A DNA stretch of 64,000 nt, from the NCBI GenBank assembly GCA_963743285.1, contig CAVUPF010000010.1, positions 1 through 64,000 of the forward strand, in the 5' to 3' direction. The DNA is from CAVUPF01 sp963743285. Its GTDB lineage: Bacteria; Actinomycetota; Thermoleophilia; Solirubrobacterales; 70-9. The notes under the pieces were generated by a model. It worked only from the letters and a program-made list of their open reading frames with translations, searched no databases and had not been told where the DNA came from. Both the position numbers and the translations under genes were made by a program. Every line of letters starts with the position of its first letter. Position 1 is the stretch's first letter. Positions 17,544 to 26,842 of this stretch are shown in pieces.

Positions 17544-18497
17544 GTAACTATCCGAAAACCCCCGGCGCCGGCAGGACTTATGTCCCCTTGAGCTGAAACG
17601 GCAAGGCACAACCCTCGCGAAAGGAGAGTGCCTTGCCGGTCCCCGACATTACCCCTGGACCCCCCCTGCCGACGATCTGGGAGCTCCCCGAGAAGCTCTG
17701 GGAGCGGATCGAGCCGATCCTCGCCCGCCACTATCCGCCTGCTCCCACCGGCCGCCCCCGCGCCGACTTGCGGATCATGCTCGAGGGGGTCGTCCATCGG
17801 ATGCGCTCGGGGTGCCAGTGGGAGCGGCTGCCGGAGCGCTTCGGCCCCACCTCGACCCTGCACGGCTGGTTCCAGAGCTTCGTCGCCGACGGCGTCCTGG
17901 AGGAGATCTGGGCCGTGCTGGTGGGGGAGTGCGATGAGCTGGGCGCGGTGCTCTGGGAGTGGCAGGCCGCCGACGGGGTGATGGGCAAGAGCCGCTTCTG
18001 CGGAGATAAGAGAGGCCCCAATCCCACCGACAGAGCCAAGATGGGGACCAAGAAGCACCTGCTCGTCGAGGGGGGCGGTGGGCCGCTGGGGGTCGTGATC
18101 GAGTGCGCTAACCGAAACGACCACAAGCTCTTGGAGGAGACGATCGAGGCTGTCGTGATCGAGCGCCCCGACCCCGAGGAGGTAGGGCAGCACCTCTGCC
18201 TCGATAAGGCATATGACAATCCGACCGGCGAGGGCGTCTGCGAAGCCGCCGGCTACCTGCCCCACATCCGCCGCATCGGCGAGGAGAAGCTCGATGCGGG
18301 TGGCGAGAAGGCCCACCCAGCCCGCCGTTGGGTGGTCGAGCGCACGATCGCCTGGCTGCAGCGCTGCCGGGCGCTGCTCATTCGCTACGACAAGAAGGCC
18401 GAGAACTATCTCGGGCTGATCCAGCTCGCCTGCGCGCTGCTTTGGTGGCGCCGGCTCGACCGACTCCATCGTCCAGGGGGAGTTCTCGGATAGTTAC
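17544..18497 (+). mobile_element. IS5-family insertion sequence inside ftsH
   Basis: A 954-base element flanked by TAA direct repeats (17541-17543 and 18498-18500). The ends match as an imperfect inverted repeat beginning GTAACTATCCGA on both sides and continuing AAACCCCC or GAACTCCCC. The single transposase gene fills most of the element. A 3-base TNA-like target duplication fits the IS1031/ISL2-like part of the IS5 family. Removing the element and one TAA restores the ftsH reading frame exactly, so the insertion is recent enough for both ends to be intact. Confidence 0.88.
17633..18493 (+). CDS. IS5-family transposase
   Basis: 286 residues with a TTG start behind AAGGAG. An N-terminal DUF4096-like domain (about 15-95: WERIEPILARHYPP, RMRSGCQWERLPERFG) is followed by the DDE catalytic domain: Asp in QAADGVMGKS, Asp in HLCLDKAYDN and Glu in RRWVVERTIAWLQRCRALLIR. 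GPNPTDRAKMGTKKHLLVEG is the family signature. It appears intact and may be active. No second copy lies in the window. Confidence 0.92.
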   Translation: MPVPDITPGPPLPTIWELPEKLWERIEPILARHYPPAPTGRPRADLRIMLEGVVHRMRSGCQWERLPERFGPTSTLHGWFQSFVADGVLEEIWAVLVGECDELGAVLWEWQAADGVMGKSRFCGDKRGPNPTDRAKMGTKKHLLVEGGGGPLGVVIECANRNDHKLLEETIEAVVIERPDPEEVGQHLCLDKAYDNPTGEGVCEAAGYLPHIRRIGEEKLDAGGEKAHPARRWVVERTIAWLQRCRALLIRYDKKAENYLGLIQLACALLWWRRLDRLHRPGGVLG

Positions 18498-18675
18498 TAA
18501 GGCCAAGGAGGCTGAGCCGGCGATCATCTTCATCGACGAGCTCGATGCGATCGGTCGCTCTCGCCAGGGCTCGGTGTCGGTCACGGGCGCCAACGACGAG
18601 CGCGAGCAGACGCTCGATCAGATCCTGACCGAAATCGACGGATTCGACTCTTCTGAGGCTGTGATCGTGCTCGCG

Positions 18676-18710
<35 letters not shown>

Positions 18711-19646
18711 CCTGCGTGCCGGGCGGTTTGATCGGCGGGTGGCCGTGCAGGCGCCTGACCGTTCTGGGCGAGCCGCGATCCTCGCCGTGCACACTCGCTC
18801 GATCCCGCTCGACGGCGAGGTCGACCTGCAGGCCCTGGCCTCCAGCACTCCCGGAATGGTCGGCGCCGATCTCGCCAACCTCGCCAACGAGGCCGCGCTG
18901 CTCGCCGCCCGCCACGGGCATGCGAAGGTGAAGGAGAGCGACTTCACCGATTCGCTTGAGAAGATCATGCTTGGGTCCCCGCGTGGCATCCTGCTCTCGC
19001 CAGCGGACCGCGAGCGCACCGCATACCACGAGTCCGGACACGCGCTCGTGGGGATGCTCACAGCCGGTGCGGACCCTGTGCGCAAGGTCTCGATCATCCC
19101 GCGCGGCATGGCACTGGGAGTGACGCTCGACACCCGACTCAGATCGAGTCTCATACTCGCTTGAGGAGCTGCAGGCGAAGATCCGGGTGGCACTCGGCGG
19201 TCGCGTGGCCGAGGAGGTCATCTACGGCACGATTACCACCGGTGCCGAGTCCGACATCCAGCAGCTCACGCTGATCGCACGTCAGATGGTCGGCCGCTGG
19301 GGCATGAGCGCGGCGATAGGCCCGATCGCGGTACTCCCCGCCGAGGGTGAGGGAGGGTTCCTACCTGGGTGGAGCGCAACCTCGGGGTCGATGCAGCGTC
19401 TGGTCGACGAGGAGGTCAGGAGGATGATCGACACCGCCCATCAGGAGGTCACAAGTCTGCTCACAGAGCACCGGGAGCAGTTAGAGAGCCTTGCGCAGGC
19501 GCTCCTTGCGAGTGAGACACTCGACGGACTCGATGCTTACGCGGCAGCCGGTGTTCCTGGTAGTCAGCAGGAGCCGGCCGCCATCACCTGATCTGACGGC
19601 AGACGAGTTGAGCGCCTGGGCGCGGTGAGACTGGGCAACCCGAGCT

Positions 19647-20453
19647 TCAGCTCACCGTGTAGCGCACCGGCACCTCACGCTCGGACTGCTTGGGCGGGCG
19701 CTTGTACTTACGGCGCTGGCGGGGCGGGAGCTTCACCCTCATGGTCTTGTCGGGGTGCTCGTAGGGGATCAGCGAGAGCAAGTGACTGATGAGGTTCAGC
19801 CTGGCCGTGCGCTTGTCGTCGGCCTCGACCACATACCACGGGCTGTGGTCAGTGTCGGTGCGGGCGAACATGCGGTCCTTTGCCTCGGCATAGTCCACCC
19901 AGCGCGCCCGGGCCTGCAGGTCGGTCGGGCTGAACTTCCAGCGCTTGCGCGGATCGGCCAGGCGCTTCTCAAAACGGCGCTCCTGCTCCTCATCTGAGAC
20001 CGACAGCCAATACTTTATGAGCGTGATCCCTTCGTTTTGCAGCGACTGCTCAAACTTCGGGCAGAAGCGCAGGAACTCCTCGTACTGCTCAGGCGTGCAG
20101 TAGTCCATGACGTGCTCCACCCCGGCGCGGTTGTACCAGCTGCGATTGAACAGCGCGATCTCTCCGGCCGGTGGCAGATGAGTCGCGTAACGCGCGAAGT
20201 ACCACTGCGTGCGCTCGCGCACGTCGGGAGCGGACAGCGCCACGATGCGACAGCTGCGCGGGTTCAGGTAGGCAGTGATCCGCTTGATCGCACCGTCCTT
20301 ACCTGCCGTGTCGCGCCCCTCGAACAGCACCACCAGCCGGCGGCGCTCGGCGACGATCCACTCCTGCATGTAGACCAGCTCGGCCTGTAGGCGCAGCAGC
20401 TCCTTGTCGTACTGCTTGCTGGTCAACCGCAGAGGAGACGCCACGGATCGCAT
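19647..20453 (-). CDS. ppk2: Polyphosphate kinase 2
   Basis: 268 residues, the length of a single-domain PPK2. The Walker A is FEGRDTAGKDGAIKRI (about 45-60) and the lid block NRSWYNRAGVEHVMDY holds the arginine and acidic residues used in phosphate transfer. PPK2 makes nucleoside triphosphates from polyphosphate and NDP, drawing on stored phosphate energy. In this cargo it fits with the acetate kinase/phosphoketolase route as a way of making ATP or GTP when respiration is slow. It is a single transcription unit reading toward the broken ftsH. Confidence 0.9.
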   Translation of the reverse strand: MRSVASPLRLTSKQYDKELLRLQAELVYMQEWIVAERRRLVVLFEGRDTAGKDGAIKRITAYLNPRSCRIVALSAPDVRERTQWYFARYATHLPPAGEIALFNRSWYNRAGVEHVMDYCTPEQYEEFLRFCPKFEQSLQNEGITLIKYWLSVSDEEQERRFEKRLADPRKRWKFSPTDLQARARWVDYAEAKDRMFARTDTDHSPWYVVEADDKRTARLNLISHLLSLIPYEHPDKTMRVKLPPRQRRKYKRPPKQSEREVPVRYTVS

Positions 20454-20532
20454 CCTCGCACTTCTGAGCTCGGCTGGCCGGCGTGGGAGTTGCCGACGGG
20501 TTAGGTGAGCGAGTGGGTGGCGGCGGAAGCCT

Positions 20533-20910
20533 TCACCCTGGGCGCTTGGCCGCGTGGCGGCGGGCGTAGAGCTTCTCCCGAATAGTCATCGCCCCGGGAT
20601 GGCCGTCGCCGGGCCAGGGAGTCAACAGCAGCAGTAGGCGAACCCAGGAGGGCGCAACAATCTCGTGCCGCTCCGCGGGAGCAAACTCAACGAAGAGCCC
20701 TGCGCCGCCAGTCACGCTACCCCCGGCAGCAGTCGTGACCTCGACCTCGCCGTCGAGCACGAGTAGCCACGCGCGCTCGTGTACCTCGTGGTCGCCGAGG
20801 CTCTCACCGGCTGCCAAATCAAGCACGATCGCGCGTGCGGCATCGCTCGAAGAGAGGATCTCTGGTAGCCGAGGCTTGAGATCAAGCGCTCTGAGGTCCC
20901 AGCTGTTCAC
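20533..20910 (-). CDS. Cupin-domain protein
   Basis: 125 residues with a small cupin barrel: LAAGESLGDHEVHERAWLLVLDGEVEV provides the first cupin motif (G..H..H....E-like spacing), and FVEFAPAERHEIVA the second. The metal site appears usable (His-x3-His, Glu, later His). No enzymatic role can be assigned; cupins of this size are often sensors or small-molecule binders. It reads in the same direction as ppk2, 80 bases upstream. Confidence 0.7.
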   Translation of the reverse strand: MNSWDLRALDLKPRLPEILSSSDAARAIVLDLAAGESLGDHEVHERAWLLVLDGEVEVTTAAGGSVTGGAGLFVEFAPAERHEIVAPSWVRLLLLLTPWPGDGHPGAMTIREKLYARRHAAKRPG

Positions 20911-21330
20911 GGTGCCTCCTTCCGATTCTCCGTCGTAGTCCTCCGATTAGGCTATCCGCATTTTCGCAAGGTCTCCGGCCCAACCGGGCCCGAGCCAGGT
21001 CCCGTCTAACCAGCAACACCCACGCTTTACCCCGCCTAACGTCGTCCTGACAGGCGATGGTCAGTGGGGCTCGATCCGCAAAGCCCCGCGAGGGCACCGC
21101 GACGCTTGCCTGACGACCTCGCCATGCTCCGCGGCAGACGGACGACGCGCTACCGCAGAAGTGGCGAGCTGGGTCGCGTGAACCATAGACGGATGGAAGC
21201 TCCAGCATCGGCGTTCGCCATCGCCGCCTCCTTCCTACTAGCTTCTCCATCCTGCCGATTATCACGCGGGAGGCGGCGTGCCGGTAAGCGACGCTCGATA
21301 AATGCCGATCAAGCAAGTGGTTTGTCGTGC
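20911..21330. other. Intergenic, no gene seen
   Basis: 420 bases between the APC permease end and the cupin start. Open frames here have no protein-like composition. A short inverted repeat GGCCCAACCGGGCC occurs near 20980, just upstream of the cupin gene; its role is unknown. Confidence 0.4.
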
Positions 21331-22773
21331 TCAGCACGTACTGTCGCTGGCAGATTCTGAGAATGTTGTGCCCTCACCCGCGCCCGTGGAGGGGTGGCGA
21401 TGCACGGTGATGCAGCCCACCACGACAGCTACCGCCACGATCGCCAGTGCAACGTAGGGGAACTCGCTGTAGGGCGCTGGCTGCCCCGGCTTGCAGAGCT
21501 CTACGAACGGGACGATCAGGGTCAGTGCCCCGAGAACCGGGATGGCTACATGTCGAAGGGGTGAAAACGACTGTCGGTGCCGGCGCCACATGAAGACCGG
21601 AAGAGCAAGCGTCGTCAGGAAATAGACGAACAGGATCACGATCGTGCCCATTGTCGAGCACTCGGCATAGAGGCCGACGGGATTCATTGATCCCGTGTCT
21701 AGACCGACGAGGTGGGACACCCACCAGACCCCGACGATCCCGAGTCCAACTCCAGCCATGCCCAGCAAAGCATTGACAGGCGCGTTGGCCGGAGGACGAA
21801 TATGACCGAACCATCCCGGGAGGAGTCCCGATCTGCCGCCGTCGAAGAGCATTCGCGCCTGGGAGTTTGCGGCGGCGACCAAGGTGGCGAGCACGGAGAC
21901 GATTCCAGCGACCCATGCCAAGACGGCTGCTCCGCCGAGATATTTGTCTGCCACGGTCAAGAACGGGACCGATGAACGACCGATGGATGAGACGTCGTAG
22001 TTGAAGCCGGTGACGGTGGCATAGGCGAAGAAGACAAAGAGGGCGGCGCCGATCGCAATCGATAGGTAAAGGGCCCTCGGCACGGTGCGCCTCGGATTCC
22101 GACACTCCTCGGCGAGCGCCGGGCCGTTCTCCCATCCGATGAACATGTATAGGGCGAGCGGGAAGCCTGCCGAAAGACCAGCCAGACCACCGCTGAGGTG
22201 TGACCAGGAGAACGGTATGGCCGAAAGATGGGCGCGCTCGTCGACAAGAACAATGACGCAAACGATCAGCATGATCGCAACCTGCACGAGGACAGCCAAG
22301 CCCACAGCTGTGGTAGAAAGCCTGACGCCGCGCACCGCCAGCCAGATGGCACCGACAGTGAACACGACGGTAAGTGGCTCCCAAGGGGGGCTCCACGACG
22401 TGTAGTGGGTGAGGGTCATCGCGACCATGCCGCCCGACATGGTGAACACCCCCGCGATGGCCACGCTGTAGCCCACAGCGACCAAGAAGGCTGTGGCGAC
22501 CCCGGCCCTCGGCCCCAGTGAGGTCTCGACGTAGGTGATGAAGCTACCCGCCGAGGGCTCCGCTTTGGTGAACTCGGCCACCGTGTAGGCGAGCAGGACG
22601 ACGGCCACGCCCGCGGCGAGGATCGTCAACGGGGCAGCGACGCCGGCGGTGACAGCGATTACCCCGAAGGCGAAGTAGAAGTCGATACCTGGCCCGATGT
22701 TGGCGACAGTTGACGCCGTCACGTCCGCCGTTCCCAGCTGACCGGCTTTCAGGTGCTCTCCGCTCTGGCTCAC
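21331..22773 (-). CDS. APC-superfamily amino acid permease
   Basis: 480 residues with about 12 membrane segments. The start has the APC signature (VANIGPGIDFYFAFGVIAVTAGVAAPL), followed by EFTKAEPSAGSFITYVE, equivalent to the Pro/Ala-Gly-Gly-x-Y block of substrate recognition, and GWENGPALAEECRNPRRTVPRAL after segment 6. It imports or exchanges an amino acid or amine; the substrate cannot be told. An APC transporter is also found next to the stress-protein and P-type ATPase genes in the mycobacterial dormancy cluster, which makes it relevant to the cargo theme. Confidence 0.85.
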   Translation of the reverse strand: MSQSGEHLKAGQLGTADVTASTVANIGPGIDFYFAFGVIAVTAGVAAPLTILAAGVAVVLLAYTVAEFTKAEPSAGSFITYVETSLGPRAGVATAFLVAVGYSVAIAGVFTMSGGMVAMTLTHYTSWSPPWEPLTVVFTVGAIWLAVRGVRLSTTAVGLAVLVQVAIMLIVCVIVLVDERAHLSAIPFSWSHLSGGLAGLSAGFPLALYMFIGWENGPALAEECRNPRRTVPRALYLSIAIGAALFVFFAYATVTGFNYDVSSIGRSSVPFLTVADKYLGGAAVLAWVAGIVSVLATLVAAANSQARMLFDGGRSGLLPGWFGHIRPPANAPVNALLGMAGVGLGIVGVWWVSHLVGLDTGSMNPVGLYAECSTMGTIVILFVYFLTTLALPVFMWRRHRQSFSPLRHVAIPVLGALTLIVPFVELCKPGQPAPYSEFPYVALAIVAVAVVVGCITVHRHPSTGAGEGTTFSESASDSTC

Positions 22774-22962
22774 TGGACGCCCTTCGGCTGGCTGTTGGTT
22801 GTCACCGAGGGATCGAGATCGAGTTGCAGGAGCTGCGTAGCCATTTCAGGTCCTTCGGTATGCCGTAGCACTGTTACTGAAGAGCCGCTCTAGACTTGAA
22901 GGTCCATTACGGGTGAGATGACCGTGGTGAAGACCGGTACTGGTAGTCCCACCCCTCGATCG

Positions 22963-23451
22963 TCACCGTCCACCAGTTGTCATCCATCGTCTCCACCGCG
23001 ACGGATGGTCAGTATGGTCGTGCGCTACTGCTGCTGCGGCCGTCGATTCTCTCTCACGGTTCTGCGCAAAGAGCCTCTTGACCTCCGCAGTGACCCGTAC
23101 TTTGACGCGATCCACAGCCATGACCTTTCGGCCATCAATACTCAAGGTAGTATTCATGCCAAGGCGAGAGAGGAACAGCCAGGCGATCACAGCGTCCCGC
23201 TCGAATTCTCCAGCGCATATGCTGAGATTGACGACCGGGTCGAGTGGCAACGCTGACGCCTGTTCCTTAAACTCCGCGAGCGTCAGGTGCTTGAACTCTT
23301 TGTCGTCATAGGTGACGCTGATGGAAACCTGAGTGCTTTCGGTGACCTCCCTGACTTGTTCGCCCATGTATGAAGCAAAATCAGCAACCTCATCCATCGA
23401 GGTGAATGGCCATCCCTCCCATTCGGTTTTATGCTTGTGAGCCGGATCCAT
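22963..23451 (-). CDS. Hypothetical soluble protein
   Basis: 162 residues. Mixed alpha/beta sequence (EVTESTQVSISVTYDDKEF, KVMAVDRVKVRVTAEVKRLF) with a polar His/Arg-rich end. No membrane segment, signal or family was recognised. It is probably monocistronic, upstream of the permease in the same direction. Composition is ordinary for the window and codon use looks coding. Confidence 0.5.
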   Translation of the reverse strand: MDPAHKHKTEWEGWPFTSMDEVADFASYMGEQVREVTESTQVSISVTYDDKEFKHLTLAEFKEQASALPLDPVVNLSICAGEFERDAVIAWLFLSRLGMNTTLSIDGRKVMAVDRVKVRVTAEVKRLFAQNRERESTAAAAVAHDHTDHPSRWRRWMTTGGR

Positions 23452-23596
23452 GCGCCGTGCAGCTTAAGGCCCAGGCTGACACGGCACGTGAGCGCCCCGA
23501 GCGAAACCCGTCCAGCAGTCCCGAGCTAGGCGAGTCGACGTTGACCGCTGGGGTCAAGCGGCACAACAGTCTCACCCCGGCGACCGGTCAGTCATT

Positions 23597-23740
23597 TCCC
23601 TACAGCGTGGACTCACTGGCGGAACTGGCTCGGGGCCTTGGAGAGCACTCGCCGGCCTTACGGGAGGCGGTCGGGCCACATGTAGAGCGGTTGGCTCGGG
23701 AGTGCTCTTAGGGCACCGGATCATCCGACGCCGTTGACGC
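23597..23740 (+). pseudogene. Fragment of a small repeated gene, copy 1
   Basis: Reads YSVDSLAELARGLGEHSPALREAVG, then ERLARE, after which a single-base gain breaks the frame; the nucleotides continue with CCGGATCATCCGACGCCG, shared with copy 2 at 24565-24794. In the correct frame the shared end reads EPDHPTPLT. The upstream part in front of YSVD is not clearly part of the gene. No function is known. Confidence 0.5.
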
Positions 23741-23837
23741 GGAGTAAGCGAAGGGGCGGCGCTGTTGCGGCGGCCTCCAAGTCCTTCGATGGTCGCAAGG
23801 CCGCATCTCGGATTTGACCATTCTTGGAGTTCTGGCC

Positions 23838-24542
23838 TCACTGCGCGGTAGCGGAGATCGAGTTTTCACGTCTCAGCAAGATGACACTGCTCACCAGAAC
23901 AAAGACCAGGAGGAGCAAGAACCCGATGAGGTCGAGGACTAGCCCGAACGAGGCGATGACGCCGCCGAGGCCGAATCCCTGAAGGAAGAGCATGTTCCCG
24001 GCGAGGATCGACACCCAGCCGAGCCAGCGCGGTAAGACTCCGCTCCTCAGCACAAGCGCGCCTGTTGCGAAAGCAAACAGGCTGCCGAAGACATCGCCAA
24101 CGCTCTCCAGCGCGAACGTCATCAGGTACAGCGCGTAGGACACGCCCGGGTCGTGTTGGGCACCGTATGAGGCGAGCTTTGCTCCAACCAATCCGGTGAT
24201 ACCGATGTCGCTGACGGCATGCAAGGTAACGAAGAGCACTCCGCCAACCAGCACCAGTGAACCAAGGGCCCGCGTGCGATCGGTGTCCCTGCGCAGCAGG
24301 TTGTGCAGCGCGCTCAGGTAGATCACGAACATGACCGCATAGACGACGGACAGGCATGCGATCACGATCAGCCGCGTTTCGTGGGCGTGAAGACCGTTAG
24401 CGATCTTCGCCGCCGAATCGTTCTGGCTCAGTTCGACCCCAACGGCGACTACGATCTCGGCTATCAGCGCAACTACGAACAGGATCCCCGCGACCCAGGC
24501 GTACCGCTCCCATGCGCTAGGCGGCTTCGCGGCTATCACCAT
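23838..24542 (-). CDS. DUF4386-like six-helix membrane protein
   Basis: 234 residues with six to seven membrane segments (YAWVAGILFVVALIAEIVVAVG at the start; LIGFLLLLVFVLVSSVILL at the end) and the block LASYGAQHDPGVSYALYLMTFALESVGDVFGSLFAF typical of DUF4386-type proteins. The function of the family is unknown. It lies between the two decayed copies of the small gene, which run in the opposite direction. Confidence 0.65.
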   Translation of the reverse strand: MVIAAKPPSAWERYAWVAGILFVVALIAEIVVAVGVELSQNDSAAKIANGLHAHETRLIVIACLSVVYAVMFVIYLSALHNLLRRDTDRTRALGSLVLVGGVLFVTLHAVSDIGITGLVGAKLASYGAQHDPGVSYALYLMTFALESVGDVFGSLFAFATGALVLRSGVLPRWLGWVSILAGNMLFLQGFGLGGVIASFGLVLDLIGFLLLLVFVLVSSVILLRRENSISATAQ

Positions 24543-24564
24543 CCCATCCTATGGCGTGCCATAA

Positions 24565-24794
24565 ATGACGCGGCCCGTCGCCGATCGGATCGCTTTCGAG
24601 TCGCTTCGGGATCGCGAGTTCAGCCGCGGAGAGGTCGTCGAGACTCGCAAGGGCGTTTGCAGGCTGGGGGCTGACCTGGCGCGGGAGCTGGACCACCATT
24701 CGGGGGCCTTACGGGGGCGGTTGGCCGCACGCCGGAGCGGTTGGCTCGGGAGCTTCTGAAGGAGCCGGATCATCCGACGCCGCTTACGCGTTAG
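24565..24794 (+). pseudogene. Fragment of a small repeated gene, copy 2
   Basis: Starts with an ATG and reads RIAFESLRDREFSRGEVVETRKG, then LGADLARELDHHSGALR. A missing base near 24715 breaks the frame; allowing for it, the sequence ends ERLARELLKEPDHPTPLTR with a stop at 24792-24794. The last 80 bases closely match copy 1. Before decay it would have encoded about 76 residues. Function unknown. Confidence 0.55.
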
Positions 24795-25018
24795 CGGCGC
24801 TGTGGCAGCAAAGTCTGATGCCCTGCGTTACTGCCCCGGCTTGCGCTCATCTTCGATGCGCTCCACACGCATGCCAAGTCCGATACAGGCACGCCGAGCA
24901 CAGCAGCGATTCGTGGCACCGTGCGCCACATCTTGAGCCCGAGCTAGACCCCCATCCCCTCGCCCCACAACTGGGGATCAGGCTCAGAGACAGCTTTTGG
25001 ACCGTGCTGGCTATCTAG

Positions 25019-25252
25019 GGTCGGCTTATCGAAAATGCTGAAGATCAGCGGTACTGCTACGTCATCACGCAGCAAACAGCGCGGGCAGTGTTCGATTGCT
25101 GCGGCACGGATCGGGCTGAAGCTGCTGCCGCAGCGCTCCTGACGGCGACCGAGCGCTATCTGCACTCCAAGCCCCGGCCGACGGACGCAGCGATGCTGAC
25201 CGCGATCTTCGCCCAGCGCGAGGACGCGGGGCAGCTGGCGCTTGCGGCCTAA
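25019..25252 (+). pseudogene. Start-less open fragment
   Basis: An open frame without a normal start codon reading ENAEDQRYCYVITQQTARAV, then LLTATERYLHSKPRPTDAA and ending GQLALAA. Composition is protein-like and the C-terminal part faintly recalls the tail after the catalytic tyrosine of recombinases (RYLHSKPRPTDA), but no catalytic motif is present. Treated as a remnant; low confidence. Confidence 0.25.
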
Positions 25253-25384
25253 AGCTCAGTCGAGACGACCGTAGGCGCTCTACGCTGGAAAACCAAAGCG
25301 CGCACCCTTCGAGCTGTTCAAAAGGGTCTTCCACCGGCGCACTGACCCTTCCAGAGGTCGAGGTGGTGGCGATGCCGGGCGCAA

Positions 25385-25414
25385 CACGAAAGGCCCGCAT
25401 GCGGGCCTTTCGTG
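25385..25414. terminator. Perfect 30-base palindrome, probable bidirectional terminator
   Basis: CACGAAAGGCCCGCA is followed directly by its exact reverse complement, giving a 13-bp GC-rich stem with a four-base loop and A/T-flanked arms. It lies 30 bases beyond the end of the leftward CPBP gene and could stop transcription from either side. Confidence 0.6.
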
Positions 25415-25445
25415 AGGAGCGGGCGTGGATTTCAAAGGACCAAGC

Positions 25446-26301
25446 TCACCCTTTGAGCACCAAAGACAGCGTGAGCGCAAAGAACACGACACTCTGCGCG
25501 CTATGCACGGCGATGCCGACGAGGGCGCTGCGGTAGCGCTTAGAGGGATAGGCGAGGATGAACGTGTCGAGCAGCGCCTCCGGGATGATCCACGGCTCGT
25601 GCAGGTGGTAGACCGCGAATAACACGCCGTTTGCGAGCCAGTCCCCACGTCCGAACACGCCGTTCATCCGGGGGAGCAAGAACCCGCGGAATAGCAGCTC
25701 CTCGCCCAGCACCGTGTTGAAGACCAGCAACGTCACGATAATCGCGAACCAGCCCCACCCTCCTGACAGCAGGGCGTGTCCGGCGTTCGAATTAACGAAT
25801 TCGCCGAGGTCGCGGGCCGCGGCATGGGGTATTGCCGGTACCAGCGTCGCGACGACTTCGGCGAGGATCAGGGGGATGACGATGAGCCAGAGCGCGGCCT
25901 CCGCGCCGCCCGGTGCGCGGACGACGCGGCGCACGCAGCCACAGCGCGTCTTGCAGGACAGCCCAGCGCAGCGTTCCCTGCTCACGCCAGACGAGGCCCA
26001 GCACCAGCACGAACTGCCAGACCAGCCCGGCGGTCAGCGTGATCAGTAGGGCGCGGGACAGCGCACCTGGGCCGCTGAGGTGTTCGGCGAGCAGCGGCGC
26101 GGCTACCCAGGCCAGCAGTCCCATCGGAATCGCAGCTGCGGCCCAGACGGCAATGATGCCGAGCAGTCCCAGCTGGGGCAATGAATGCTCGTCGCCAGGG
26201 CGGGCAGGCTGAGCCCCCCGGATCCTCGAGGGCCGGCGGGTGGCCGAAGCCGAACTTCGATCTATGGTTGCGGCGCCGGTAGCAAAGCTTTTGACTCTCA
26301 T
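25446..26301 (-). pseudogene. CPBP-family (CAAX-like) intramembrane protease, one frameshift
   Basis: The ATG at 26301 has a GGAGG ribosome site. The first part gives two membrane segments (LGIIAVWAAAAIPMGLLAWV; LLITLTAGLVWQFVLVLGLV) and the family-typical cytoplasmic block WREQGTLRWAVLQDALWLRAPR. Near 25892-25896 one extra base shifts the frame; without it TGRRGGRLWLIVIPLILAEV continues into the protease core with GEELLFRGFLLPRM (the EExxFR motif) and HLHEPW (second motif). Repaired, the protein is about 284 residues. It may be a true pseudogene or a sequencing error. Confidence 0.75.
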
Positions 26302-26485
26302 CTCGATCCTCCTTGGGAATGGATTTCAGACATGGCTCCAGGCTCTCAGCGGCCGGCCCTCCAAACCATGTGGCTGGCAGGCGTCCGGGAGGTTCGGCTG
26401 GAGGCCGACGAGGGTGCGGTTAACCGCCCGAGCGGTACGGTCAGCCGTATGGATCTGCACCAGGGCATGGGCGAGACTCACGCCT

Positions 26486-26842
26486 ATGGGGAAAACCGTT
26501 CTGATCGTCGATGACCATCCGAGCTTCCGCGCCAGCGCCCGGCGCCTGCTCGAGGCCGGCGGCTACAAGGTCCTCGGGGAGGCCGAGGACGGTGTCGCCG
26601 CCCTGGCGGCCGCTCAGCGGCTGCGCCCGGATCTCGTCTTGCTCGACGTGCGGTTGCCCGACATCGATGGGTTCGAGGTCACGAGGCGCCTGCTCGACGC
26701 GAACGGCCCGACCCCGCAGATCGTGCTCACCTCCAGCCATGACTCCTTCGATCTGGGCGAGGCGATCGGCGCCAGCGGCGCGTGCGGGTTCGTCGCCAAG
26801 AGCGAGCTGAGCGCGGAGGCGATCTCTTTACTCATCCGATGA
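26486..26842 (+). CDS. Stand-alone receiver-domain response regulator
   Basis: 118 residues from the ATG at 26486: VLIVDDHPSFRASARRLLEAGG with the acidic pair, VLLDVRLPDIDG with the phospho-acceptor Asp, a Thr-Ser-Ser switch (IVLTSSHD) and FVAKSEL with the conserved lysine. No output domain is present. Its stop overlaps the kinase start (ATGA), so it may act as a phosphate sink or allosteric partner of that kinase rather than as a transcription factor. Confidence 0.82.
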   Translation: MGKTVLIVDDHPSFRASARRLLEAGGYKVLGEAEDGVAALAAAQRLRPDLVLLDVRLPDIDGFEVTRRLLDANGPTPQIVLTSSHDSFDLGEAIGASGACGFVAKSELSAEAISLLIR

